64,000 bases of DNA from Phycisphaeraceae bacterium (lineage in GTDB: Bacteria > Planctomycetota > Phycisphaerae > Phycisphaerales > Phycisphaeraceae): NCBI GenBank assembly GCA_028284155.1, contig JANQSF010000065.1, positions 122,759 through 186,758 of the forward strand, read 5' to 3'. The notes under the pieces are model-generated. The model was given only the letters and a program-made list of their open reading frames with translations. It was not told the DNA's origin and did no database searches. Below are positions 17,411 through 26,989 of the stretch, one piece after another (the first letter of the stretch is position 1; every line of letters starts with the position of its first letter). A program made the translations under genes and the position numbers.

Positions 17411-19747
17411 TCAAGGTTCGTTGAAGATATCGCTTCGCACAATCTGGTGTACCAATTCGCGCAGGGAATAGGAGTTGGCTTTGCCCTGACGGGTCAGCTC
17501 GCGCAACTCGGCTCGGTCGGAAAAACTCATCTTGCGGCCGACGCCGTAGGTCAACAAGTGCTCGGCAACCGCGTGGTACACGAGTTCAGGCTGCTTCAGC
17601 AGTTCGAGCTTGAACTCATTGACCCCATCAAACTTGATACCGTCGGCCGTCACGCCGGCGGCGTCAACCTTTCTCCGCGGTTTGCGTGCGGCCTGCGGGC
17701 TGAGCGGTCGGTAATGGGTGTCCCAACCACCAATGGCATTGAAGTTCTCCAACGCGAAGCCCGGCGGGTCGATCTTGCGGTGACAGGCGGCGCAGGCTTC
17801 AGTGTGTCGGTGTGCGTCTAGTTGGTCTCTGATGGTCTTGGCCCCGCTCACATCCGGCTCGACAGCGGCCACCACATCGGGCGGTGGCGGCAGATGCTCG
17901 CCCAACAGGCTCTCCAGCACCCAGAGGCCGCGTGGCACGGGTGACGTGTTGATGCCGTTGGCGGTGAGTTTCAAAATGCTCGCCTGCGTAGCGAGTCCGC
18001 CGCGCGGATGGTCAGTGGGGATGGCGACCTTTCGAAACGCGTCACCGGTGACGCCAACGAGGCCGTAGTGCTTTGCCAGCCGTTCGTTGACGATCAGCCA
18101 CGGGGAGTCGACGAACTCGAGCACGCTGCGGTTAGACCTGAGCACTTCTTCGAAGAACAGCCTGGTCTCCTGGATCATGCTGGACCGCAGGTAGGCGTCG
18201 AACTCCGGGTAGATCTTTTCATCGGGTTGCGTGGCGTCGATCTCGTTGAGTCGAAGCCACTGGTCCGCGAAGTTCAACGTGAGCGCTTCTGCCTTCGCAT
18301 CCTTGAGCATGCGCTCAACCTCGGCGCGAAGGACATTGGGTTCGCGCAGCCGGCCCGATTCGGCCAAAGTCGTCAGGCGCTCATCAGGCGGACTGCTCCA
18401 GAGAAAGTACGACAGTCGCGTGGCGAAGGCGTAGTCGTCGATGCGTTCACCGTCGCGGTGCGCGGGCTCATGGAGGTAGAGAAACCTGGGGTGGCACAGC
18501 GTGGCGGCCATCCCCCAGCGCAGGGCGTCCTCGGTCGGTCGGCCGGCGTCTGCGATCCGCTGCATGCCCGCGTGGATCAGGGCCCGGTCCTTCTGACTCG
18601 ATGGCCGCCGAAAAGCGCGGGGCAGCAACCGGTCGACCACCCGCTTGGCATCCTCCAGCGTCGCTTTTGGCAGGTCGATATCGCCAAGCAGCGTCTGGTA
18701 CTGGCGTGTCGGCCACGTCTCCAACGGGCCTTCCACTTCCACCTCGCCCAGGTAGAGCCCGGCACCGTCGAACGCGGAAAGCGGCTGATTGAGTCTTTTG
18801 ATCACGACATGGGCGTTGGGAATCGTGCCAAAAGGTTGCGGGTAGATGCGGTCGCCCGGGTAGAGGTAATCGGTGACCTCCACCGTCCGCCCCGTCGGCG
18901 GGATATCGAAATACCGCTCGCCGGACTTGGTCGGGATCTTCAAGGTGACCGGCTTGTCGGATTGGTAGGCCTTCGCGGTGATACGGATGCGGTACGTGCC
19001 GGGCGTCTGGACCTTGACGTTCTCCAGCCACGAGCGCGGGTTCTTGCTGCCGAACACGACCACGCCGCCGTCATCCAACGGCAACAGGATCTTGTGGGTG
19101 TACACCATGCCCTTCGAGACCAACTTGAGCGCCGGTTGTCGGATACGCAGACGCTTCGGTGCCTCGCGCTGCGCCAGGAAACGCGACACCGCATCGTTGG
19201 CGATCGCGTAGTAGGCCTCGACCTGGGCATCGGAAATCGTCAGCGTGTCCCCGATCGTGTCGTAGGTCCGCGACGCTCGGTCATCGGGCAGCCGTTCCGA
19301 CAGGTCCATTCGGACGCTCAACAGGGCTTGAATCGTCTGCGTATACTCGAAACGTGTCAGCCGGCGCAGCACGACTTGTTTGTGATGCCTGTCCGCGCGG
19401 GCCAGGATGTTGCCCATCGCCTTGAGGAACGTGTCTTTTTCCTTGGCAGAAGGCGGCTTCACCTTGGCCGGGGGCATCTCGTTCCCAGCAACACGGTCGT
19501 AAACCCGCACCCACTTCTTGAACCGTTTGGCGTCGGTAAGGTCGGCGCCGAGTGTGTCAATGCGAAAGTTGCCCTTCTGAAAGTCGTCGCCGTGACAATC
19601 GACACAGTTGAAGTCAATAAAGTCAGTGACAGCCGACGGAAAAGCTGCCGACGGTGGTGACTTCTTCGACGTTGTGTCGGCGGCGACCGCCCAGCCTCCA
19701 AGGAGGACCAGCGTCAGACATACTGAGCGTGTGATGCAGAACTTCAT
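17411..19747 (-). CDS. DUF1587/1592/1588/1585 cytochrome-like protein (copy 1)
   Basis: A 778-residue exported protein with a Sec signal (ITRSVCLTLVLLGGWAVAA). An N-terminal PSCyt-like segment carries CVDCH, followed by DUF1587 (RLTRFEYTQTIQALLSVRMD), DUF1595, DUF1592 (RLSYFLWSSPPDERL), DUF1588 (GGLATQASILKLTANGINTS) and DUF1585. The second CxxCH, CAACHRKIDPPGFALENF, is near the C-terminus. Two haem-type motifs and no other redox cofactor signature are visible. It is paired with the DUF1552 gene downstream. Confidence 0.92.
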   Translation of the reverse strand: MKFCITRSVCLTLVLLGGWAVAADTTSKKSPPSAAFPSAVTDFIDFNCVDCHGDDFQKGNFRIDTLGADLTDAKRFKKWVRVYDRVAGNEMPPAKVKPPSAKEKDTFLKAMGNILARADRHHKQVVLRRLTRFEYTQTIQALLSVRMDLSERLPDDRASRTYDTIGDTLTISDAQVEAYYAIANDAVSRFLAQREAPKRLRIRQPALKLVSKGMVYTHKILLPLDDGGVVVFGSKNPRSWLENVKVQTPGTYRIRITAKAYQSDKPVTLKIPTKSGERYFDIPPTGRTVEVTDYLYPGDRIYPQPFGTIPNAHVVIKRLNQPLSAFDGAGLYLGEVEVEGPLETWPTRQYQTLLGDIDLPKATLEDAKRVVDRLLPRAFRRPSSQKDRALIHAGMQRIADAGRPTEDALRWGMAATLCHPRFLYLHEPAHRDGERIDDYAFATRLSYFLWSSPPDERLTTLAESGRLREPNVLRAEVERMLKDAKAEALTLNFADQWLRLNEIDATQPDEKIYPEFDAYLRSSMIQETRLFFEEVLRSNRSVLEFVDSPWLIVNERLAKHYGLVGVTGDAFRKVAIPTDHPRGGLATQASILKLTANGINTSPVPRGLWVLESLLGEHLPPPPDVVAAVEPDVSGAKTIRDQLDAHRHTEACAACHRKIDPPGFALENFNAIGGWDTHYRPLSPQAARKPRRKVDAAGVTADGIKFDGVNEFKLELLKQPELVYHAVAEHLLTYGVGRKMSFSDRAELRELTRQGKANSYSLRELVHQIVRSDIFNEP

Positions 19748-19878
19748 TGTCGCAGTGCGTTTGCCAAGATCGTGGGCTGAGAACGTGCTGTTTATCTCAA
19801 TGGGATAATTATCACCACTCGGCCGCGCCCATCCGCGGGAGCGTCGCCAAACACCGCTAATCCAATGACTCGGGTGGT

Positions 19879-21174
19879 CTAGCCGAACAGTCCGCCTAGC
19901 TTGCCATCACTGTCCGCGAATCGTTTGGCGTCCACGCCGACCTGATTCAGCATGCCCAGCCAGAGATTAGCCAGTGGGGTCTGATTGGATTCGTACACGT
20001 AGTGTCGGCCCTGGTTCATGCCGCCGCCGCCGTGGCCGGCGATGAGCGTTGGCGTGTCGCGCAGCTTGTGACCCGTGCGGATGCCGCTGCCGTACGCGAT
20101 CAGCGTGTTGTGGAACATGCTCGTGCCATCGGGGTCCTTCAACGCCTTGAGCCGATCGATCAGATACGCCAACTGCTCGGCGCGCTGGCGGTCGCGTGCG
20201 ATGGCTGCCTCGTACGCTTCGCTGTCGGTCGTGCAGTGCGTGGTCTTGTGGCCGTCGACCTTGTACCCCAACTCACGGATCAGGCCTTCGCCCGGCTGGC
20301 GGTAGGTGAACACGCGGCACTGATCGGTCTGAATCGCCGCGACCATCAGGTCGTACATCAGCTTGACCTCTTCCGACGTCGTGAGGTTGCCCTTGGGACG
20401 ATCGAACGGCGCCTTGGGCTTGGGCTTGTCGAGCCAGTCCTCAGCCTTGTTGAGCCGCGTCTCGATGTCGCGGACAGACTGGAAATACTGTTCAACCTTC
20501 TCGCGATCCGCCTTCGACAGCCGCGCGTTCATCGACTTCGCGTCGGAGAGCACGGCGTCGAGCACGCTGTGGTTGTGCCGCAACTGGTACTTGCGCTGCT
20601 CCAGTGGAACTTGCGCGGCGCCGAACAACCGATCGAACAGGCCGACCGGGCTGGTCTCTCCGGCGATCGGGTTGCCGGCCTCCGACCAGGACAACGACAA
20701 ACCCGGTCCAGCCCCCTTGCTGTCTTCCTTGGAGGCGGCCAGTTCCAGCGACTCGAAGCGTGTCTCGATCCCGAGCTTGCGGGCCGCGAGCTGGTCGACG
20801 GACACCGTGTTGTGGAACTGCTTACCCGGCGTGGCGTTGACGTCGGCACTGGTCAGCCAGGTGGTGCATCCCCAGTGCCCGTCCGAAGCACGTTTGTTGG
20901 ACAGATTGCTCAGAACGGAAAAGTCGTTGCGGTGGCGCGCAAGCGGCTCGAGGCACTTGGTTATCTTGTAGTCGGCGCCTGCGGCCTCGGGGAACCAGTC
21001 GTTTCGGGCCACGCCCCAGCCGTAGCTGAGGAAAATCATGCGTCGCGGTGACGCTACTGTTTTCGAGGCGGCCAATGCCGTGCTGGGCCCGAATGTCTCT
21101 AACATCGGCAGGCACAACGCAGCGCCAATGCCACGGAGAACAACACGTCGGGAGACGGGGTCGATCTTCTTCAT
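19879..21174 (-). CDS. Tat-exported DUF1552 protein (copy 2)
   Basis: A 431-residue DUF1552 protein with a Tat-like signal (SRRVVLRGIGAALCLPMLET), a strong GAGGT ribosome site and the family blocks MIFLSYGWGVARNDWFPEA and LKDPDGTSMFHNTLIAYGSG, with a terminal GRHYVYESNQTPLANLWLGM. It starts 7 bp after the DUF1592 copy 2 stop, so translation is probably coupled. It differs from copy 1 across most of its length, so the copies are old paralogues rather than a recent duplication. Confidence 0.9.
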   Translation of the reverse strand: MKKIDPVSRRVVLRGIGAALCLPMLETFGPSTALAASKTVASPRRMIFLSYGWGVARNDWFPEAAGADYKITKCLEPLARHRNDFSVLSNLSNKRASDGHWGCTTWLTSADVNATPGKQFHNTVSVDQLAARKLGIETRFESLELAASKEDSKGAGPGLSLSWSEAGNPIAGETSPVGLFDRLFGAAQVPLEQRKYQLRHNHSVLDAVLSDAKSMNARLSKADREKVEQYFQSVRDIETRLNKAEDWLDKPKPKAPFDRPKGNLTTSEEVKLMYDLMVAAIQTDQCRVFTYRQPGEGLIRELGYKVDGHKTTHCTTDSEAYEAAIARDRQRAEQLAYLIDRLKALKDPDGTSMFHNTLIAYGSGIRTGHKLRDTPTLIAGHGGGGMNQGRHYVYESNQTPLANLWLGMLNQVGVDAKRFADSDGKLGGLFG

Positions 21175-21181
21175 CGTGACC

Positions 21182-23689
21182 TCACTTCGAAAGAAACGGT
21201 CTACTGCTCACTATCTTAATGATAAGGTTACGCAAACGGTAATCGTCGTCCGCGGTTTCCCTGACAATGCGTTCCACGACCTCCTGGTCGGTGAAACCGA
21301 TCGTACGGCCTAAAGCGTACGTCATGATCGCTTCGGTCAGGCCGGTCAGCATGGCGTCTTTGTCCTGCACCATGTGCCGCTTCATGGCCAGGAAATCCGC
21401 GAACTTCCGTTTGCCGTCGGGCATTACGCCGGACGGGTCAACCTTGAACTGCACAGAGCCGTCGGTGGACGGCACCTGTGTTCGCCATCGGCCGACGGGG
21501 TCGAAGTTCTCCATGCCGAACCCGAGCGGGTCGATGCGGCGGTGGCAGGAATTGCACTGCGGCGTGGACATGTGGATTGACAGCGTATCGCGGATCGAAC
21601 GCGTGCCGACCGACTCTTCGTCTAGCATGGGGACGTTGGCGGGCGCCGGTGGTGGGGGCCGGTGCAGCAACTTCCGAAGCACGAACGCGCCGCGTTCAAC
21701 CGGCGACGTCCGCTCGCCTGTGCCGGTCAGCGTCAAAATCGCCGATTGTCCCAGCAGGCCGCCGCGGATCGAATCGGATGGAAGCTTGACTTTACGGAAC
21801 TTGGAGCCGGCTCCACCTTCGATGCCATAAAAATCCGCCATCAGTCCGTTGAGCACGGCGAACTCGCTGTTGATCAGATTTGTCGCGGGCAGATTCTCCC
21901 GCAGCAGTGTCGCGAAGAACGCGAATACCTCCCGCCGCGAGTACTCCTTTACCAGTTCGTCGTACTCCCAGCTCGGCGTCGCCTCGGGCGCGATCCCATC
22001 GAGCCGTTCGAGCTCCAGCCATTGCGTGGTAAACGCCTCGATGAATTGGTTGGCCCGCGGCGAGGCGATCATGCGGTCGACCTGCTTCGCCAGTACATTC
22101 GGGTCGCGCAGCCTGTCCTGTTTCGTAATGGCGTAAAGCTCTTCATCCGGTGGGCCACTCCAGAGGAAGTAGCTCAGCCGCACTGCCAACTCGCGATCCG
22201 TGAGGGGACGTCGGTTCTGACCATCGGGCTTGGGTTCGAACAGATACAGGAACCGCGGCGAGGCGAGCACGACCGACATCGCATCGATCAGCGCCGCCTT
22301 GACCGGGTCGCCGTTGCCCCGCGCCTCGGTGTACACGTGCATCAGCTTGTCGATGTACGCCGTTTCGGGCTTGGCCCGACGGAAAGCCTCGTATACGAAT
22401 CGCTCCAAGGTGGGTCGTGCGTCGGCGTCCGTCAACTTCGAAGCGTCGCCGTTAAAGAGCTTGGCCACACTGAGCGGCGCCGGGTCCCGCGGCAACGGGC
22501 CCTCGACTTCGACCCAGTCGATCCATACGTCCGGCAGTTCGTCTTCCAGCAGGTGCGCGACCTGTTGGTACTTGAAGTAATAGCTGCGTGAGTCGGCAAA
22601 GCGCTCCAGCTTCTCCCGTTGCGTGTGACGCCGCTCGAACGCCAGGCGGTTCGAACGGATATTGTCCACGTCGAACGTGAACTCGATGATCTTGGGTTGA
22701 GTCTGCGTACCAGACACCTGAAACACGAACAGCTCGTCGGGCACCTTGGCGCGGAACTCGCCGCGGACCACTTTCAGGAAGATGTCGTCGCGCGGCTTGT
22801 CGCTGACCACGCCGCAGCGGACCTTGACGCGGAACTTCCCTGTCGGCGCAACTTTGCCGATGTGGATAAACGTCGACGGGTTGAGTCCGCGGAAAGGCAA
22901 CAGCGTGCCGTCGGTCGTCTCCGGCCGGGCGAGATAAGCCTTGGATAGCTTCGCTTCTTCTTTGGTGATCGCCTGTCGCTTGTCGTGGCCCTTTTTGCCC
23001 TGAGCAATCGACTTGTCGTAGTCCTTGATCTTCTTTTCCAGCCTTGGTAGTTCTTCCTTGATCTTCTTGGCTGCGCCTTCAGGTTCGGAGCGTTTCCTAA
23101 CCGGGCGGGCAGCCTTGCCGGCGTAGACGTTGTCGAGCACGCCCCGCCCGATGTGGAGGTATCGTTCCAGGTGCAGCGACGAGAAGCTGTGCGCCTGGCC
23201 GAGCGTGTCGAACCCGTCGACCTTGCCGTCTTCCGGGAGCATCGACACGTCGACAGGCACACCGAAGAGTTGCTCGATCGTCTGCTGATACTCGCGTCGG
23301 TTCATGCGGCGCAGGACGATGTGACCGCCGGAGTCGGTCAGCCGGCGGCGCGCCTCGCGGAGGTTCGCGGTCAACGTCTCCAGGACGTTGGCCAACTCCG
23401 CCTTCGACGGCTGCGTCGCCTCCTCGGGCGGCATCTCGCTGAGATTCAGCTTGTCGAGGATGTCTTGCCAAGCCAAGGCGACCGTCCCGTCGGCGATCTT
23501 GGTGGACATGGTGTCGAGGCGCAACTTGCCCTTTTGCTTGTTCGGGCCGTGGCACTTGAAGCAGTAGGTCTGCATGAACGCGGTGACCCGCGGCGAAATC
23601 TTCGCGACGTCGGCGTCTGGGCCTGCGGCGTGGACCGCGGGCGATGGGCCCAGTAGCAATAACGAAACTATGACGGCAAATCGACGCAT
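21182..23689 (-). CDS. DUF1587/1592/1588/1585 cytochrome-like protein (copy 2)
   Basis: An 835-residue exported protein: signal peptide (MRRFAVIVSLLLLGPSPAVH), CFKCH in the N-terminal PSCyt-like part, DUF1587 (RRMNRREYQQTIEQLFGV), a Lys/Glu-rich insert around residues 195-260 (KKIKEELPRLEKKIKDYDKS) that looks like a coiled coil, then DUF1592 (RLSYFLWSGPPDEELYAI) and DUF1588/1585 with CNSCHRRIDPLGFGMENF. The start at 23689 marks the signal peptide; 42 extra in-frame codons upstream look non-coding. It forms an operon with DUF1552 copy 2 and is divergent from the LamG-PSD1 gene. Confidence 0.92.
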   Translation of the reverse strand: MRRFAVIVSLLLLGPSPAVHAAGPDADVAKISPRVTAFMQTYCFKCHGPNKQKGKLRLDTMSTKIADGTVALAWQDILDKLNLSEMPPEEATQPSKAELANVLETLTANLREARRRLTDSGGHIVLRRMNRREYQQTIEQLFGVPVDVSMLPEDGKVDGFDTLGQAHSFSSLHLERYLHIGRGVLDNVYAGKAARPVRKRSEPEGAAKKIKEELPRLEKKIKDYDKSIAQGKKGHDKRQAITKEEAKLSKAYLARPETTDGTLLPFRGLNPSTFIHIGKVAPTGKFRVKVRCGVVSDKPRDDIFLKVVRGEFRAKVPDELFVFQVSGTQTQPKIIEFTFDVDNIRSNRLAFERRHTQREKLERFADSRSYYFKYQQVAHLLEDELPDVWIDWVEVEGPLPRDPAPLSVAKLFNGDASKLTDADARPTLERFVYEAFRRAKPETAYIDKLMHVYTEARGNGDPVKAALIDAMSVVLASPRFLYLFEPKPDGQNRRPLTDRELAVRLSYFLWSGPPDEELYAITKQDRLRDPNVLAKQVDRMIASPRANQFIEAFTTQWLELERLDGIAPEATPSWEYDELVKEYSRREVFAFFATLLRENLPATNLINSEFAVLNGLMADFYGIEGGAGSKFRKVKLPSDSIRGGLLGQSAILTLTGTGERTSPVERGAFVLRKLLHRPPPPAPANVPMLDEESVGTRSIRDTLSIHMSTPQCNSCHRRIDPLGFGMENFDPVGRWRTQVPSTDGSVQFKVDPSGVMPDGKRKFADFLAMKRHMVQDKDAMLTGLTEAIMTYALGRTIGFTDQEVVERIVRETADDDYRLRNLIIKIVSSRPFLSK

Positions 23690-23736
23690 GGTTTGAAGCA
23701 AATTGCACCCTTTGGTGGGAGGGTTAACGTGTCGGT

Positions 23737-23749
23737 CCGCATGATGCGG
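23737..23749. promoter_or_regulatory. 13-bp palindrome in a divergent promoter region
   Basis: CCGCAT-G-ATGCGG, a perfect 6-bp dyad around a single base. It lies between the divergent DUF1592 copy 2 and LamG-PSD1 genes and is a candidate operator for either; no binding protein can be named. Confidence 0.3.
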
Positions 23750-23769
23750 GCATTCCGGAGGTGTGTTGA

Positions 23770-26700
23770 ATGGTCGAGCAACGCCACCAATCGGCCAATC
23801 TACGTGGCCTTTCATTCAATGTCTCGGTTGTCCTGATGATTACAATGGTTGTTGCTTGCCGCGGCCAATGTGGAGCTTTCCAATTGAAGCAATTCGAGTG
23901 CATGCCATCGGTGTCGGTCCTGACGCTGCTTGTGATGAGCGCGTTGACGCCGAGGGTGCTCGGCGACTATGACCGATTGGTTCTCGAAGACAAACCCGCA
24001 GTCTACTTCCGCTTCGATGAAGTCGACACGTCTGACGGAAAGACCGCGCAAGACTTTACACTGAACCACACGCGTAGCGTATATCAGGGTGCTGTGACAT
24101 CGGCGGACGGCGTGCCCGGTACGGATGGGCGGGCGGCGCGATTCAATGGACGATCGGGCCGGGTAGATGTGTCACTCGATGCTCACCTCAAACTCGACAC
24201 AATCAGCATCGAATTCTGGTTCCAGTCGAAGCAAGCCTTTGATGACACTTTCTGGCCCGGCAGCGCCGCGTTTCTGACCATTGCGACCAGAGGGCCGGGA
24301 AGCCAGGACTGGACGATCAACGCGGCCACTACGCAGAAGGGCGTGGACCAGGGACGCGTGATGTTCCTGACCGGGCCGTCCAGGAAGAGTGACAATCTGT
24401 TGTATTCGCCAACCGGCTACCCGCTCAATGACGGGCGCTGGCATCACGTCGTGGCGACGCGCAGCGAATCGGGGAAGAAGCAGCTCTACATCGACGGCAA
24501 ACTCGCCGGTTCCCAGCACGACCCCGGTGGTTCAATTGTCAACGACATGCGACCGTTGCAGATCGGTGGCGAGCAGGTACATCGCGGAGGTCGGTACTTC
24601 GACGGAGTCATGGACGAAGTGGCGATCTACCCGCACGTGCTTTCGGCGGATCGCGTCGAAGCCCACTACAAAGCGGTGGCTGCGCACCTGCCACCTCGTA
24701 AGGTTGTGTTTTCTGAGGCCGGCAAGGTGAAACGGTCTCCCGCGATCGATGTCAGCAAATTGCCGCCGGCACTGGATCGCAAGGTCAGTTTCGTCAAAGA
24801 CATCAAGCCGCTCTTGACGATTCGTTGCTTCGACTGTCACGGCCCTCGCAAGGAGGAAGGCGGGCTGAATCTGAGTATGAAGCGGCGTGCGATGGAGGGA
24901 GGCGACAGCGGGGCGGCGATCTTGTCTGGCGATCTGCAAGGCAGTCGATTGCTGCACCGGGTGGCGGGTCTCGACGGTAAGAGGCGGATGCCCCCCAAGG
25001 GCGATCCACTACCGCCCGAAGATGTTGCGTTGTTGCGCACCTGGATCGAACAGGGCGCGGCTTGGCCGGATGGTTATGACGTGCCGGATCGCCCGACGCG
25101 GGTCGCACGGTCGCATTGGTCGTTTCAGCCAATCCGTCGGCCGGACGTTCCCGACGTAAAAGAGCCTGACTGGGTGCGCAATCCGATCGACGCATTCATC
25201 CTGGCGCGACTCGAAGAGGCGAGTGCTGAACCGGCGCCGAGGGCGAACCGCCACACGTTGCTGCGACGTGCGACGTTCGACCTACATGGCCTACCACCCA
25301 CTTTGAGGCAGATTGACCAGTTCGTCAACGACAACGCCGGCGATGACGACGCGTGGTTAAGACTCGTCGACCAACTGCTGGCATCGGAACACTACGGCGA
25401 ACGGTATGGCCGCTTCTGGCTTGATGTGGTGCGTTACGCTGACAGCGCGGGCTACGAACTCGACACCGAATACGACCATGCGTGGCGTTATCGCGATTAT
25501 GTGATCGCATCGCTCAACGCGGATAAGCCTTTCGGCCGATTCATCACCGAGCAACTGGCGGCGGACCAACTGTGGCCTGACGACAATGAGCTGAAATATG
25601 CAACGGGGTTCTTTACGGTCGGGCCGTTTCGCTATGAGGGCGGCATCGCCCGCGCCGAGGCGGTTGAGTACGAAAGGCGAACCGATGCGGCCGACACCAT
25701 CGGCGTCGCGTTGATGGGCATGACCGTTGGGTGTGCCCGTTGCCATTCGCACAAGTACGACCCGATTACACAGCGTGACTATTTCGCGCTGCAGGCGATT
25801 GTCGCCGAGGCGAAGCAGTGGGACGTTGTGCGCCAGAAGCCGCCGGACAACGGCAGCGACCGCAAGAAGCCGCAGCACTGGATCATGCGGGATCTCGACG
25901 AATTGCCAGCAGTGCATCTGCTGTATCGCGGCGATCTTGATTCACCCGGGCCGGTCATCCGTCCGGGGACGCCTCGGGTGTTGCCCGGAGGCGGCTCGTT
26001 CGACCGGGCCGATGACGCACCTGGACGCCGCGCTCAGTTGGCGCGCTGGCTTGTCTCGAAACAGAATCCGCTGACGGCCCGCGTGATTGTCAACCGCGTT
26101 TGGCAATGGCACTTCGGAACGGGTCTCGTGGCGACGCCCGACGATCTGGGCACGCAGGGCAAGCCACCGACGTATCCTCAGTTGCTCGACTGGCTCGCCG
26201 CGGAGTTGATGGCGAACAAATGGTCGCTCAAGTATCTGCATCGCTTGATCATGACGTCCTCCACCTACCGCATGTCCAGCGTGTCGGCGGAGAGCAACGA
26301 TAAACAGCCCGACAGTTCACTGTTGGCGTTCTATCCTCGCCGCCGGCTTGACGCCGAAGCCATCTGGGACAACATCCATGCGACGTCGGGTTCGATCAAC
26401 TTCAAGCAGGGCGGGCCGCCTGTTTACCCGCCGATCGACAAGAGCGCCATCGAAGCGAAGCGGAACATCAAGTGGAATTCGGACGACTTTCGCGAAGGCT
26501 GGACGCGTCGAGCCGTGTACATGGTGTCACGACGATCACTGGTGCATCCCTTCTTCGATACATTCAACGCGCCGCTTCCCGTGACCGTATGCGGTCGCCG
26601 AGATACGACGGTCGTGGCGCCACAAGCGTTGACGATGTTGAACGACGAAATGGTGGTCAGGGAGGCGAGAACGTTTGCCGGCCGCCTCCTGCGAGAGTGC

Positions 26701-26949
26701 GGCGATGACAACAGCGCGATCGTCGCGCGTGCCTGGCTGCTGGCGTTCGGTCGGCCGGTCAGTGATAGCGAGCGGAAACGGGCGTTGGCATTTCTGTCAA
26801 GAGCTGAGGCGAGACTTGCGGACGCCAAGTCGCACCCAAGCCCCATCGGCCTGCCCGATACGATCGACATTGATGCACAACGCGGGGCCGCTGTGGTTCA
26901 ATTCTGCCTGGCGCTCATGAACGCGAACGAGTTTGTCTATGTGGACTGA
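23770..26949 (+). CDS. PSD1-type protein with an added LamG domain
   Basis: A 1059-residue protein: export region, LamG/concanavalin-like domain (about 70-300, with [20 protein letters not shown] and [20 protein letters not shown]), PSCyt1 ([20 protein letters not shown]), DUF1549 ([42 protein letters not shown]) and PSD1/DUF1553 ([20 protein letters not shown]). ATG 23770 has a strong GGAGGT seven bases upstream and is followed by a hydrophobic stretch ending in a lipobox-like VVAC. A second signal-like start, [20 protein letters not shown] at 23902, is the alternative. The LamG domain may bind a surface glycan. The DUF1501 partner follows immediately. Confidence 0.92.
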   Translation: MVEQRHQSANLRGLSFNVSVVLMITMVVACRGQCGAFQLKQFECMPSVSVLTLLVMSALTPRVLGDYDRLVLEDKPAVYFRFDEVDTSDGKTAQDFTLNHTRSVYQGAVTSADGVPGTDGRAARFNGRSGRVDVSLDAHLKLDTISIEFWFQSKQAFDDTFWPGSAAFLTIATRGPGSQDWTINAATTQKGVDQGRVMFLTGPSRKSDNLLYSPTGYPLNDGRWHHVVATRSESGKKQLYIDGKLAGSQHDPGGSIVNDMRPLQIGGEQVHRGGRYFDGVMDEVAIYPHVLSADRVEAHYKAVAAHLPPRKVVFSEAGKVKRSPAIDVSKLPPALDRKVSFVKDIKPLLTIRCFDCHGPRKEEGGLNLSMKRRAMEGGDSGAAILSGDLQGSRLLHRVAGLDGKRRMPPKGDPLPPEDVALLRTWIEQGAAWPDGYDVPDRPTRVARSHWSFQPIRRPDVPDVKEPDWVRNPIDAFILARLEEASAEPAPRANRHTLLRRATFDLHGLPPTLRQIDQFVNDNAGDDDAWLRLVDQLLASEHYGERYGRFWLDVVRYADSAGYELDTEYDHAWRYRDYVIASLNADKPFGRFITEQLAADQLWPDDNELKYATGFFTVGPFRYEGGIARAEAVEYERRTDAADTIGVALMGMTVGCARCHSHKYDPITQRDYFALQAIVAEAKQWDVVRQKPPDNGSDRKKPQHWIMRDLDELPAVHLLYRGDLDSPGPVIRPGTPRVLPGGGSFDRADDAPGRRAQLARWLVSKQNPLTARVIVNRVWQWHFGTGLVATPDDLGTQGKPPTYPQLLDWLAAELMANKWSLKYLHRLIMTSSTYRMSSVSAESNDKQPDSSLLAFYPRRRLDAEAIWDNIHATSGSINFKQGGPPVYPPIDKSAIEAKRNIKWNSDDFREGWTRRAVYMVSRRSLVHPFFDTFNAPLPVTVCGRRDTTVVAPQALTMLNDEMVVREARTFAGRLLRECGDDNSAIVARAWLLAFGRPVSDSERKRALAFLSRAEARLADAKSHPSPIGLPDTIDIDAQRGAAVVQFCLALMNANEFVYVD

Positions 26950-26989
26950 ACGAGAACGCAACGATCGAGTGCCAAATGAGGCTGACGAT

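Noticed and set aside
18008..19660. A 550-codon open frame antisense to DUF1592 copy 1
   Set aside because: It lies wholly within a well-supported gene, has no recognisable domain or signal, and arises from GC-rich codon positions.
20002..21051. A 349-codon open frame antisense to DUF1552 copy 2
   Set aside because: Shadow of the real gene; low-complexity Arg/Val/Leu composition and no family motifs.
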